Assembly: GCA_020633895.1 (NCBI GenBank) | Contig: JACKCT010000003.1 | Coordinates: 1-64,000, forward strand | From: Deltaproteobacteria bacterium | GTDB lineage: Bacteria > Lernaellota > Lernaellaia > JACKCT01 | Reading direction: 5' to 3' | Length of the DNA: 64,000 bases | Shown: piece by piece, positions 35,040 through 43,816 of the stretch | Position numbering within the stretch: position 1 is the stretch's first letter | Layout: each line of letters opens with the position of its first letter | Position numbers and translations under genes: made by a program | The notes under the pieces: generated by a model | The model's input: the letters and a program-made list of their open reading frames with translations, nothing else | What the model was told of the DNA's origin: nothing | The model's database searches: none

Positions 35040-36853
35040 ATCGCGTAACCTTTCCGCCGCCGCCACACCGCGAAGACCCCGATCACCAACATCAACGACA
35101 GCCATGAAACGACATTCGCCGCCGTGCGCAGGGGCGTCGAACCGAAATCGAAAACGACATCGTGTTCGCCCGCCGGGACGGCAAGCGTCACCCGCCCCTT
35201 GCTCGGCTCGGGAACGGCGGTCGCGGGCCGGCCGTCGATCCACGCGCGCCAACCGGGGTAGTAGAACTGGTTGAGAATAACCTCCCCACCGCCCGGCTCG
35301 ACGGACACGCGCGCCTCGTAGCGATTCGGCCCCGTACGTTTCACCTCTCGCGCGGCGCCGCCGCCGACACCGATGATCGCGGGCGCCTGGTACGGCGGCT
35401 TGATCTCGACGGTCCTCGGCAGATAGTCGTCCCGGCTCGTGCCGTTGCGCCCGGAGGCGCGGACATAGTCCAGCGTCGCGACGGCCTCGACGTCTTCGAA
35501 ATCGTCGCTCGTCATCCACTCGCGCACCTCGCCGATCGGCCCGTTGTGCAAAGTGTCCGTGGACTTTTCGTGAACGTAAAATCGCGGCGCGAGAAACGTG
35601 CCGTACATCGCCGCCACGCACACCAGCACCACGCCCGCATTCACCCAACGCATCCGCGCCCGCCCGGTCTGTTCGAGAAAATCGACGGCAAAGCCCGACG
35701 CGAGGCTCGAACCGAAGGCGGCGATCGTCAAAAAACGCCACGGGAATTGCACGAACGCCAGCAGCGGCAACGCGTCCCAGAGGGCTTTGGAGATGTGATG
35801 CGCCATGAATACGGCGACGGCGAAAACGCCCAACGACGCCGCGAACGGCGCAACCTTGTCTTGCAATTCTTCTCGCGCGGCAGGGTCACGGCGCCGTCGC
35901 CAGCTCAAGGCGAAGATCGCCGCGAGCACCAACACCCAATGCACCAGCCCGATCTGGAAGGACATGGTGTCGTCCCGCCAACCGACGCGACTGCCTCCGA
36001 AGCTCCATCGCGGGTCGAAGAATTGGTGGAAGTAGACGAAGTGATCGGCGTAGCGGAAGTACTCCTGTGTCAGCGATTCCTCGGCGAAGACCAACGACTT
36101 TTCGACGAACGCCGGCAGCCAGAAAAAACACGCGAGGCCCAGTCCCGCCAGTGTCGCCCCCGCGCTGATCGCGGCGGATTTCACATCGCGCATTCGCCAG
36201 GTTTCCAGCGTCCATAACGCGGCAAGGACGGGCATGAAGATGAGCGCGGTGATGTTGTGCGTCAGGGGGAGCACGGCGACGGCGACGGCCCCGGCGACGA
36301 ATCGCGCCGGTCCGGGATATCTGATGCCGCCGACGATGCCCCACACGGCCAGCGGCAACCAGGCGAAGGCGATGTATTCGCCGAAGGCGTGGCGCACGAG
36401 CGTGTCGACCAGGTGATAGGGCGCGAGGACGTAGAGCAAGGCGGCGGCGAACGAAGCGGCGCGGCTCAAATAATCCCGCGCGGCCAGGTACATGAATCCC
36501 GCCGTCGCCAGCCACGCGACGACGAGCGCACCCTTCAACGCGACGGTGAACGACGCGCCGAGCAGGACGAAGGCTTCCGCCAGGTAGAACGGCAGTGGGC
36601 CGTAAAAATGGAAAATGGGCGAGCCGAAACCGAAGTAGTAGTCGGGCACCCAGCGGGGGAACAGGTCGCCTGCGCGAATGGCTCCGTCAAACACCACCAG
36701 GCGCATCAGGTCGATGTCCGCCGAGTGGCCGTACAGCAAATGCCCCCGCCATATCGGCGCCGTCGCGACCAACACGATCGCCGCCAGCGCCGCCACGGGA
36801 AACCACCCGGGCACGCGGTCGAAGAACATCGGTTTGTTCGGCGATGCGGACAT
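35021..36853 (-). CDS. polytopic membrane protein, PTPS-related/GT-C-like
   Basis: A 610-residue inner-membrane protein with about ten to twelve hydrophobic segments to ~395 and a periplasmic C-terminal domain, then one last helix near 580-600. The N-terminal loop has GHSADIDLMRLVVFDGAIRAGDLFPRWVPDYYFGFGSPIFHFYGPLPFYLAEAF, the hallmark of the 'PTPS-related' membrane family (GT-C fold); its acidic residues probably take part in catalysis. The late domain has NQFYYPGWRAWIDGRP, as in YfhO-like proteins. The function is likely transfer of a sugar from a polyprenyl phosphate (inference). The five C-terminal residues are encoded by the palindromic repeat at 34967-35039. Confidence 0.85.
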   Translation of the reverse strand: MSASPNKPMFFDRVPGWFPVAALAAIVLVATAPIWRGHLLYGHSADIDLMRLVVFDGAIRAGDLFPRWVPDYYFGFGSPIFHFYGPLPFYLAEAFVLLGASFTVALKGALVVAWLATAGFMYLAARDYLSRAASFAAALLYVLAPYHLVDTLVRHAFGEYIAFAWLPLAVWGIVGGIRYPGPARFVAGAVAVAVLPLTHNITALIFMPVLAALWTLETWRMRDVKSAAISAGATLAGLGLACFFWLPAFVEKSLVFAEESLTQEYFRYADHFVYFHQFFDPRWSFGGSRVGWRDDTMSFQIGLVHWVLVLAAIFALSWRRRRDPAAREELQDKVAPFAASLGVFAVAVFMAHHISKALWDALPLLAFVQFPWRFLTIAAFGSSLASGFAVDFLEQTGRARMRWVNAGVVLVCVAAMYGTFLAPRFYVHEKSTDTLHNGPIGEVREWMTSDDFEDVEAVATLDYVRASGRNGTSRDDYLPRTVEIKPPYQAPAIIGVGGGAAREVKRTGPNRYEARVSVEPGGGEVILNQFYYPGWRAWIDGRPATAVPEPSKGRVTLAVPAGEHDVVFDFGSTPLRTAANVVSWLSLMLVIGVFAVWRRRKGYAISEPRA

Positions 36854-36869
36854 AATCCGAGGGATTTAA

Positions 36870-36887
36870 CAGCTAGTCGCCTAGCTG
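36870..36887. other. 7-bp perfect inverted repeat between genes
   Basis: CAGCTAG-TCGC-CTAGCTG lies 17 bases upstream of the start at 36853 and downstream of the di-haem gene stop at 36934. A stem-loop here could end the upstream transcript or protect its 3' end. No T-run follows on the minus strand, so terminator function is doubtful. Confidence 0.35.
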
Positions 36888-36933
36888 GCTAGACCGACAC
36901 CTTGGAAAAGTTGCGATGAGAAAGCCGCTAAGA

Positions 36934-38349
36934 CTAGAGGCTGTTGAGAAACGCCAGCAGCGCGTCGCGATCTTCCTTCGGCATATTGCGGAACAACTCG
37001 CGGGAATGCAGCGCCTCGCCCTTGTGCCACATGATCGCCTCTTCGATCGTCCGGGCGCGGCCGTCGTGCAGGAAGCCGCTGTCGGGCAGGACGGTGTGCG
37101 TGACGCCGATGCCCCAAAGCGGCGGCGTGCGCCATTCCGCGCCGCCGGCGTTGAACTCGCGCTTCGTGTTCGCCAACCCCTCACCCATGTCATGCAGCAA
37201 CAGGTCGGTGTACGGGTGGATTTTCTGGTGGGACAACTCGGCGATGGGATGCTCGCCGGTCGTGACCGTCGAGATATGGCACTTCACGCACCCGATGTCG
37301 TCGAACAGATCCTCGCCCCGAATCACCTTCGGATCGTCGAGATTCGTGCGCGCCGGGACACCGATAGTCGCCAGGAAAAACGCGACCAGCTCGATTTCCT
37401 CTTCGCCGATCTCGTCGTTGTTGCCCATCGGGTCCAGGAAGAATTGATTGCCGATGCCGATGTCGAAGGCGTACGCGTTCGCGGTCTGCTGGAAGAGCGT
37501 CGGGTTGCTGTTCTTATGGCCGAAGCGGCCGATGAGCAGGTCTTCGCCGTCCAGTGAGAACTGATAATTCACCTTCCCCGAAATGCCATCGCCGTCCACG
37601 TCATCCGGGTCGGACCACGCGATGATCGTCTCGGTCGGGATCGCCTCCAACAACCCCAGGCCGTGCATCGGCGGCCCCTGGCGGTAGGAGGTCATCGTTT
37701 CCTCGGGGAATTCGTCGATGGCGATCGGCGTGATCGTCACGTCCGGGCGCATCAACTCGACGGTCGAGCCGTCGGCGTAGACCACCTGCCGCGAATGGTA
37801 GGCTAGCGTCAGCTTCGCGTCGGGCACGAACCCGTCGATGGCGTGGTCCTGGATCTGCGTTCCGATGCCGGGCACGGGCAGCGGGCCGCCGGGTTTGTCC
37901 GGCACGCCGCCGAAGTCCTCGGGCACCGCCACCTTCATCAAGGCCTGGGAATGCCCCTCGTCCTCGTCAAACGTGGGCATGCCGCGCCCGTTGTGCGCAT
38001 GGCAGTTCACGCACGCCGTGTTGTTGAACATGGGCCCGAGGCCGAAGAAGACGGCGTCCGAATCCGCGGAGAAGACTTGGTTGAACAATTGGCGGCCGCG
38101 CTCGTGCAGCGCCAGGCTTTCATCGGTCAGATTGGGAGCCGGGTGGGAAAAGGCCGATGCGCTGCGATCGAAGACGGTCGCGTCCCCGCCGGCCATCGGC
38201 TGTCCGTCGTCAACGACAAGGCTGTCGTCTCCATAGGCGCCGTCGTCGGTCGGTTGGTGCTCACCGGTGGCGGGCTCGCAGGCCAACGCCGCGAACGCCA
38301 ACAGCGCCAAAAGGCACGCGATCAAAAAAATGCGACCGCTAGTCGTCAT
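36934..38349 (-). CDS. di-haem c-type cytochrome lipoprotein, DUF1111/MauG-related
   Basis: A 471-residue exported lipoprotein. The start is the ATG at 38349; the longer frame runs back into a repeat. The signal peptide ends with lipobox LALAC, followed by an acidic Asp-containing linker. Two c-type haem sites are present: C113-VN-C116-H117 and C354-VK-C357-H358. Sequences between (GLGPMFNNTACVNCH, HGLGLLEAIP, LIGRFGHKNSNPTLFQQTANAY) are typical of the DUF1111 family of di-haem oxidoreductases, related to MauG and bacterial cytochrome c peroxidases. It acts outside the cytoplasmic membrane; the electron partner and substrate are unknown. Length is normal. The repeat at 38461 lies upstream. 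Confidence 0.93.
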   Translation of the reverse strand: MTTSGRIFLIACLLALLAFAALACEPATGEHQPTDDGAYGDDSLVVDDGQPMAGGDATVFDRSASAFSHPAPNLTDESLALHERGRQLFNQVFSADSDAVFFGLGPMFNNTACVNCHAHNGRGMPTFDEDEGHSQALMKVAVPEDFGGVPDKPGGPLPVPGIGTQIQDHAIDGFVPDAKLTLAYHSRQVVYADGSTVELMRPDVTITPIAIDEFPEETMTSYRQGPPMHGLGLLEAIPTETIIAWSDPDDVDGDGISGKVNYQFSLDGEDLLIGRFGHKNSNPTLFQQTANAYAFDIGIGNQFFLDPMGNNDEIGEEEIELVAFFLATIGVPARTNLDDPKVIRGEDLFDDIGCVKCHISTVTTGEHPIAELSHQKIHPYTDLLLHDMGEGLANTKREFNAGGAEWRTPPLWGIGVTHTVLPDSGFLHDGRARTIEEAIMWHKGEALHSRELFRNMPKEDRDALLAFLNSL

Positions 38350-38460
38350 GCAAACGGAAGCTCCGTCGTCAATTCCAATCAGGTCAGTAGTGTCGGCACG
38401 CGGCCCCAGGACGTCAAGAAAGAAATTTATGGTCGCGTAGTCGCGACGGACTCCCCGGCC

Positions 38461-38570
38461 CGGGTGCCACACTTTTGCGAGAACGAAGTTCGAGAAAAGG
38501 TGTGCGGTCGACGCTCAACAATAATCACACCTTCCCGCCCGCTGTCGCCGGCGTGAAAGTGTGGCACCCG
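38461..38570. repeat. ~110-bp bipartite palindromic repeat, inverted copy
   Basis: It begins CGGGTGCCACACTTTTGCGA and ends GTGAAAGTGTGGCACCCG. It has two half-hairpins: the left closes at AAAAGGTGTG, and the right opens at CACACCTTCCCG. Its left half is the reverse complement of the right half of the copy at 45315, so it is inserted in the opposite orientation. It fills the gap between two same-strand genes (38349 and 38578). Confidence 0.85.
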
Positions 38571-38577
38571 GCGATCG

Positions 38578-39981
38578 TTACGCGCTATGCGCCCGGTGCG
38601 TGCCGGAGTAGTTCTTGGTGTTCCAGCGGAATTCGTTCCAGCGGCGGTTCGCCTCGCGCAGGCACTGTTCGAGCTGATCCGAGGTCAACGAATCGGTACG
38701 CACCACCGCCGAACGGAAGCCGTCGTATTTGTCGAAGTCGGTGGAGGTGAGCTTCTGCTCCGAATTCACTTCGTGCCAGTAAGCGGTGCCGGGAAACGGC
38801 GTGGCGACGGTGAACTGCACCGAATCGGGGGCGAGTTGGATAGCCAGGTCGGTCGTCTGCTTGGCCGTCTCCAGCGTTTCGCCGGGCAGGCCGAACATGA
38901 ACGTCATGTGCATCTTCACGCCCACGGCGTGCGTCATTTCCACACCTTTGACGACGTCGTCGATCTTCAGATCTTTCTTGCAGTTATCCAGAATCTGCTG
39001 GCTGGCCGACTCGACGCCGTATTTGAGGCCCCACAGCCCCGCGTCCTTCAGGGCTTCCAGGATCTCCCGATCCATCAGGTCCGCCCGCGACATGATCCCG
39101 AAATGCATGTCCATGTTGCGGGACTTGACCTCCTTGGCGAACTTCATCATCCGCGACTTGCCGATGTTGAAGGTGTCGTCGTCAAAATACGCGCTCTTGA
39201 ACCCATACGTGTAATGCAGCCACTCCATCTCGTCGACGATGTCCTCGACCTTGCGGAAGCGGTATTTGTGGGAGCGGTACATGATCTGGGGCCAGGCGCA
39301 GAAGGTGCAGTGGTAGGGACAGCCCCGGCTCGCCCACATCTGCACCGAGGGCCGAGGCAGGTTGCCCGGCTCGTCCCGGTAGTTGTACATGGGCAGGAAG
39401 TGGCGCGCCGGCCAGGGAAAGACCTCCAGCTTGGGCTCGAGCGGCCGCTGGCCGGTGTTGACGATCTTGTCGCCGTCCCGAGCGATGACGCCCTTCGTGC
39501 CGACCACATCCACGCCCGCCTCGATGCGCTCCAGCGCTTCCTGAAACGCGAACTCGTATTCGCCGATCAGGACGCCGAAGACCTCGGGATGCTGCTGAAG
39601 GAACGCCTCCTGGTACATCTCGTCATGCAGTCCGGCCAGGAAGAGCTTGGCTTGAGGGAACTGCTGCGTGATGTGGGTGATGTGCTGCTCGTCTTTTTTC
39701 CACGAGTTGGTGGAGACCTCGAGCAGGATGACGTCGGGCTTGAAGTCCTCGATGCGGTCGTAGAACGCCTTGTCCACGATGCCTTCGGCGATGCCGTCCA
39801 CCAGCATCACGGGGAAGCCCGCGTTTTCCAGCACCGCCGTCGCGTAGGCCAGGAAGAACGGGAACGGCATGTAGGTCATGTCTTCGGATTCGAAGTGGGG
39901 CCAGCGGCTGCCGGCGCGAACGCCGTAGTAGTCTCGTTTGCTCCAGGGGGCGTTGCCCAAAAAGACGCGCGTCTTCTTCAT
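38578..39981 (-). CDS. B12-binding domain radical SAM protein
   Basis: A 467-residue protein with GAGAGGGA before the ATG. The N-terminal domain (TRVFLGNAPWSKRDYYGVRAGSRWP) has an insert typical of members that begin with a 'NPP/NAPW' loop. The GEGE loop is GEYEFAFQEAL. The cluster is C221-PYH-C225-TF-C228, then SAYFDDDTFNIGKSRM, LKYGVESASQQIL and MFGLPGETLETAK. The C-terminal region is short and ends in TKNYSGTHRAHSA. It belongs to a run of three same-strand genes with the radical SAM gene at 40066 and the membrane protein at 41549. Substrate unknown; a lipid or glycan is suggested by context only. Confidence 0.93.
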   Translation of the reverse strand: MKKTRVFLGNAPWSKRDYYGVRAGSRWPHFESEDMTYMPFPFFLAYATAVLENAGFPVMLVDGIAEGIVDKAFYDRIEDFKPDVILLEVSTNSWKKDEQHITHITQQFPQAKLFLAGLHDEMYQEAFLQQHPEVFGVLIGEYEFAFQEALERIEAGVDVVGTKGVIARDGDKIVNTGQRPLEPKLEVFPWPARHFLPMYNYRDEPGNLPRPSVQMWASRGCPYHCTFCAWPQIMYRSHKYRFRKVEDIVDEMEWLHYTYGFKSAYFDDDTFNIGKSRMMKFAKEVKSRNMDMHFGIMSRADLMDREILEALKDAGLWGLKYGVESASQQILDNCKKDLKIDDVVKGVEMTHAVGVKMHMTFMFGLPGETLETAKQTTDLAIQLAPDSVQFTVATPFPGTAYWHEVNSEQKLTSTDFDKYDGFRSAVVRTDSLTSDQLEQCLREANRRWNEFRWNTKNYSGTHRAHSA

Positions 39982-40065
39982 CGAATCCGATCCCTCTCGT
40001 TCCGTTCGAATTTCGGGTTACATCGTCCTTGCCGCTTCGGAGCCGCGCCGTAATACAGCTTCGCC

Positions 40066-41580
40066 CTAATACTGCACCCGCTCGTCCCACTCGGCCGCGA
40101 AGGCGGCTTCTCCGCTGGGGGTGCCGTCTTCCTCGGTTTGATTGCGTTGGAAGAGCATGAGCAGGGCCGTGTGCGCCGAGCGCCACAGCTCGTCCAGGCT
40201 CTTGACCCGCAGCAGGGCGAAGAGGATGTAGCGCGGGCGGAAATAGAACTTCAGATACGCCTTGCGCGCCAGACGCTGCACTTGCTCCTCGCTCATGTCG
40301 CACTTGGGACGGGGGATGTACAAGTCGTCCTTGGGCGTGATGACGAACTCGCGCCAGTAATCCTTGCCGCCGTTTTCCTCGAGCAGCATGTCGTACATGG
40401 CCGTGGCGGGCATGGGCGTCACCTTGGAGAACTGAGCGTAGTCCAGGTCGATCTCCTTGGCCAGTTGGATGGTCTCGTTGACCGTCTCCTCGGTCTCGCC
40501 CGGGTTGCCGACCATGAAATAGCCGAAGGTGTCGATGCCGACCTTGTTGGTCTCCCTGACCACTTCCTTGATTCGCTGGATGGTCGTCTCTTTCTTGAGA
40601 GTCTTGAGGATCTCCTCGTTACCCGACTCAATGCCGTAGTAGATGCGTTTGCATCCGGCCTCTTTGAGATAGCGCAGCATCTCCTCGTTGATCAGGTCGA
40701 CGCGGCTGCGAATCGCCCAGGCGATGTGCTCGTGCTGGCCGCGATTGATGATCTCCTCGCAAATCTTGATGACGCGCTTTTTCTGCGTGGTGAACGAGGA
40801 ATCGAAGAAATCGAACTCCTTGATCCCATGCACATGGACGCACTCGTCGATCTCGTCCGAGATGTTCTCCGGCGACCGGGGACGGAAACGCAGCCCGCCC
40901 TGCTCGCAGAAGATGCACCGGAAGGGACAGCCGCGGCTGGTGATCAGCGCGGTGAAGTTGCGGTACTGGCTGATGAACGAATAGTACAGATGGTTGGGCA
41001 GGTGGTGGCGCGCCGGGAACGGGGCGTTGTCCACGTCGCGAAACAGCGCCCGGGGCGGCGTGACGACCGGATTGCCGTCCTCGTCCCGATAGACGATGCC
41101 CGTCACCTGGGACAAGTCCCGACCGTTGTTGATGGCATCCAGCAGTTCCGGCAGCGCCTCTTCCGCCTCGCCGGTCAGGGCGTAATCCAACGAGCTATGG
41201 TGGAAGCTCTCCTTGGGGTAGATGCCCATATGCACACCGCCGACCAACTGAGGCAGCCCGGTGGCCTGCTTGATGTGGTCGATCCATTCCAGATTTTGGT
41301 GGAACAGATAGGTGGTCAGCGTGTAGGCGACCAAGTCCGGGTCGAATTCCTTGATCCGGCGGACAGTCTCTTTTTTCGACAGGCCCAGGGCGTGGGCGTC
41401 GATGAATTGGATCTGATACCCGGCGTGCTCGGCCACACCCGCCACATAAGCCAGCGACAGACTCGGAAACACCCCGTAGTTGTCCTTGACGACCTTGATC
41501 CCCGGCTCGTTCTTGATCGAACCGTAGGGGGTGTACACGAAGCTGATCTTACGAATCGGGCGCGTTTGGGCTTGCGTCAT
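40066..41580 (-). CDS. B12-binding domain radical SAM protein
   Basis: A 504-residue protein: KISFVYTPYGSIKNEPGIKVVKDNYGVFPSLSLAYVAGVAEHAGY opens the cobalamin domain, with LVGGVHMGIYPKES and LTGEAEEALPELL. The cluster is C218-PFR-C222-IF-C225. EFDFFDSSFTTQKKR, IYYGIESGNEEIL and YFMVGNPGETEETV follow. The ATG at 41580 lies inside the upstream gene, giving a 32-base overlap with the GT39-like membrane protein, so the two genes are tightly coupled. This ties a radical SAM enzyme to a membrane sugar transferase. Confidence 0.93.
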   Translation of the reverse strand: MTQAQTRPIRKISFVYTPYGSIKNEPGIKVVKDNYGVFPSLSLAYVAGVAEHAGYQIQFIDAHALGLSKKETVRRIKEFDPDLVAYTLTTYLFHQNLEWIDHIKQATGLPQLVGGVHMGIYPKESFHHSSLDYALTGEAEEALPELLDAINNGRDLSQVTGIVYRDEDGNPVVTPPRALFRDVDNAPFPARHHLPNHLYYSFISQYRNFTALITSRGCPFRCIFCEQGGLRFRPRSPENISDEIDECVHVHGIKEFDFFDSSFTTQKKRVIKICEEIINRGQHEHIAWAIRSRVDLINEEMLRYLKEAGCKRIYYGIESGNEEILKTLKKETTIQRIKEVVRETNKVGIDTFGYFMVGNPGETEETVNETIQLAKEIDLDYAQFSKVTPMPATAMYDMLLEENGGKDYWREFVITPKDDLYIPRPKCDMSEEQVQRLARKAYLKFYFRPRYILFALLRVKSLDELWRSAHTALLMLFQRNQTEEDGTPSGEAAFAAEWDERVQY

Positions 41581-43627
41581 GTGTGTTCATTCCCATCAGT
41601 TGCCGGTCTTCGTGAAGATAACCGGCGATCAAGGCCCCTCGCCTCAGCGGCGAAGATTCCAGGACGGCGACGGCGGCCGGATCCATCCGGCGGCACTGGA
41701 AACGCACATTCCGGCGAATCTGCGCCCCCACGCCCTCGTAATAAAAACGATCGTCCGGCTTTCCTAATCGATCGTCGATATAGAAGCCGGACCCGATCCG
41801 CCGGCCCAGGCCGACGCGTAGCGAAGTACTCCAATGTTCCGGCGCAGTATTCCACGCGGCCACCAGCGGAACAAGCCGGGCCATAGCTTCTTGTGACGCA
41901 AAAGACAATCCCCAACCCACCCCCTCGGCAAAGTGCGAGGAGGATTGCAAATTCGCGTCGGGCAAGGACTTTTTCACTTTGGCGGCGAATTCGTCCAGGC
42001 GTTTTTCGTCACCGGGCTCGTAGCTGGTTTCGGCTCGATAGTACCCCAGCCCGCGAGCCAAAAACGGCCAATAATCGTTGGGTAATTCGGCGTTGAGGGT
42101 GGCGCCCATCTGGAAGGCGTCGGCGGAGATTTTTCCGATCTGTTCGAAGAGGATCGCCCGATCCGGCTCGGAGAGATGACGGATGCGGTCGAGCTTCACG
42201 GCGAAGGTGTCCTGGTGCTTGGTCGTCTCGGCGGCCAGGCGGGCGATGAGGTCCATTTTGCCGGCGCCGCGATAGAGCCAGGCGTCGAATCCGGGGCCGG
42301 AGGCGCCAAGACTGACGTAATAAGGTAAAGAAAAAAACAGTAAAATCGTAGCAAACGCCGCCACAACACCCCGGAGCGGTTTGCGCTCGCCGGCGAATTC
42401 CCAAGCCTCCTGCAACCCGACGCCGATGATAAGAAACACAAACGGAAAGACCGGCGCGAAGTAACGGAAATGGGCATAGCTGCCGGCGTCCCAAGAAAAC
42501 GACGGATAGATCCGAAAACCCGAAGCGGCATAAACAGCCGCGAATACAAGGGGATAGACCAATATTGCCAGCGCCGCGAGGCGTTGAACGTCTTCCTTGG
42601 TCGTCCTCGCCCGCCGGTCGCGAACCATCGTCACCAGCGCCGGAGCCGCCCGCCGAACCAACAACACCGCCGCCCCGGCCAACAGCCCCGCCGCCAACAG
42701 TCGCGCCCCGGTGGCGACCGCCCGGGGGTAGAGGAACGAGCGCCAAAGGTCGCTACCCCAGAACGCGAGGAATTTTTTCAGGCTCAATGCCAGGCGATTT
42801 TCCAGAAACATATCCCGCGCATGCACCATCGCGCCGGACGCGTAGCCGGTGTACGTGTCGATCGTGCCCAGCGCGTCCCAGCCGTAGAGCTTCGCCGACC
42901 ACAGGATCGGCGCGAAACCCAGCACCGCCCCCGCCCAGAACAGCAGGTAGACACGCAGGCGCCCCACCCCGCCGCCGGCCAGCGCGATCAGAATGGTGAA
43001 GAACACGAACGCAATCGCCGACGTGTAGCAAAAATACACCGCGAATCCGGCCGTCAGACCGGCGATAAACGACAGCAGCGACGCCGGACCGTCCGGCCGA
43101 CGCCTTAGCGCCGCCAAGAGCGCCAGCAGCGCGAGGCCCACCGGCAGCGACGATTCGTGATGATTCCCCCAGGCCGTCACGCTCATCAGCGCGAAAAACG
43201 GCGGCGCCAACGAATGCAGCGTCGCGACGACCAGCGCCGCTCCCCGCCCGAAAAACCGCCATGCCAGCACCGTCCAGACGAGCATCGTCGCGATGCCCCA
43301 GATAACGGCCGCCAGCTTGGTGGCAAAAAGCGTGTCGCCGAAAACGGCGCGTAGGGGATAGGTCAGCAGGCCTTGGTACACGGTCCCCGCGGCGAAGGGC
43401 TTGGTCTGGTAGAGCGGCAAGGGCATCACCAACCCCTGCTCCAGCGCCAACGCGACATTGGCCGTCGGCAACTCGTCGGCCATGACGGTCAGGCCCGCGT
43501 CCTGGGGGTAGACGATCACCGCCAGGCGAGTGACCAGATAGACCAGGCTCGCCAAGAACAACAGCGTCGGCAGGCGCAGGACCGGCTGCGCGGGCAACGC
43601 ACGCGCGGATTCCAAGACGCGCATCAC
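41549..43627 (-). CDS. GT39-like polytopic glycosyltransferase
   Basis: A 692-residue membrane protein with about ten to twelve hydrophobic segments up to ~430 and a C-terminal periplasmic tail. The first loop carries the acidic pair in MADELPTANVALALEQGL. A second loop with TKPFAAGTVYQGLLTYPL resembles ArnT/protein-mannosyltransferase family (GT39, GT-C fold) enzymes that take sugar from a polyprenyl-phosphate donor. GNHHESSLPVGLALL is the next conserved loop. A GTG/ATG start pair lies after GGGGAGG. The gene overlaps the radical SAM gene by 32 bases. The acceptor could be lipid A, a lipid or a protein. Confidence 0.85.
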   Translation of the reverse strand: MMRVLESARALPAQPVLRLPTLLFLASLVYLVTRLAVIVYPQDAGLTVMADELPTANVALALEQGLVMPLPLYQTKPFAAGTVYQGLLTYPLRAVFGDTLFATKLAAVIWGIATMLVWTVLAWRFFGRGAALVVATLHSLAPPFFALMSVTAWGNHHESSLPVGLALLALLAALRRRPDGPASLLSFIAGLTAGFAVYFCYTSAIAFVFFTILIALAGGGVGRLRVYLLFWAGAVLGFAPILWSAKLYGWDALGTIDTYTGYASGAMVHARDMFLENRLALSLKKFLAFWGSDLWRSFLYPRAVATGARLLAAGLLAGAAVLLVRRAAPALVTMVRDRRARTTKEDVQRLAALAILVYPLVFAAVYAASGFRIYPSFSWDAGSYAHFRYFAPVFPFVFLIIGVGLQEAWEFAGERKPLRGVVAAFATILLFFSLPYYVSLGASGPGFDAWLYRGAGKMDLIARLAAETTKHQDTFAVKLDRIRHLSEPDRAILFEQIGKISADAFQMGATLNAELPNDYWPFLARGLGYYRAETSYEPGDEKRLDEFAAKVKKSLPDANLQSSSHFAEGVGWGLSFASQEAMARLVPLVAAWNTAPEHWSTSLRVGLGRRIGSGFYIDDRLGKPDDRFYYEGVGAQIRRNVRFQCRRMDPAAVAVLESSPLRRGALIAGYLHEDRQLMGMNTHDASPNAPDS

Positions 43628-43816
43628 CCGACAAGACCTCCCCGGCCGCGCATCGGCAAAAGCGCAAGAAGTTCGGCGAAAATCATCACTTCGCGAACGT
43701 TAGCGCCCCGCATGGCCACCGTCAACGCGATGCGGACCGTCAAAAACATCCTCAAGGCCCATGCCCGGCCGATCGATAAAACCCTTCGAGGCCCCTAAAA
43801 GCCTCCCGCGCCCTAT

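Noticed and set aside
38350-38472. N-terminal extension of the di-haem protein
   Set aside because: The extension reads back towards the palindromic repeat; the signal peptide with lipobox begins at 38349.
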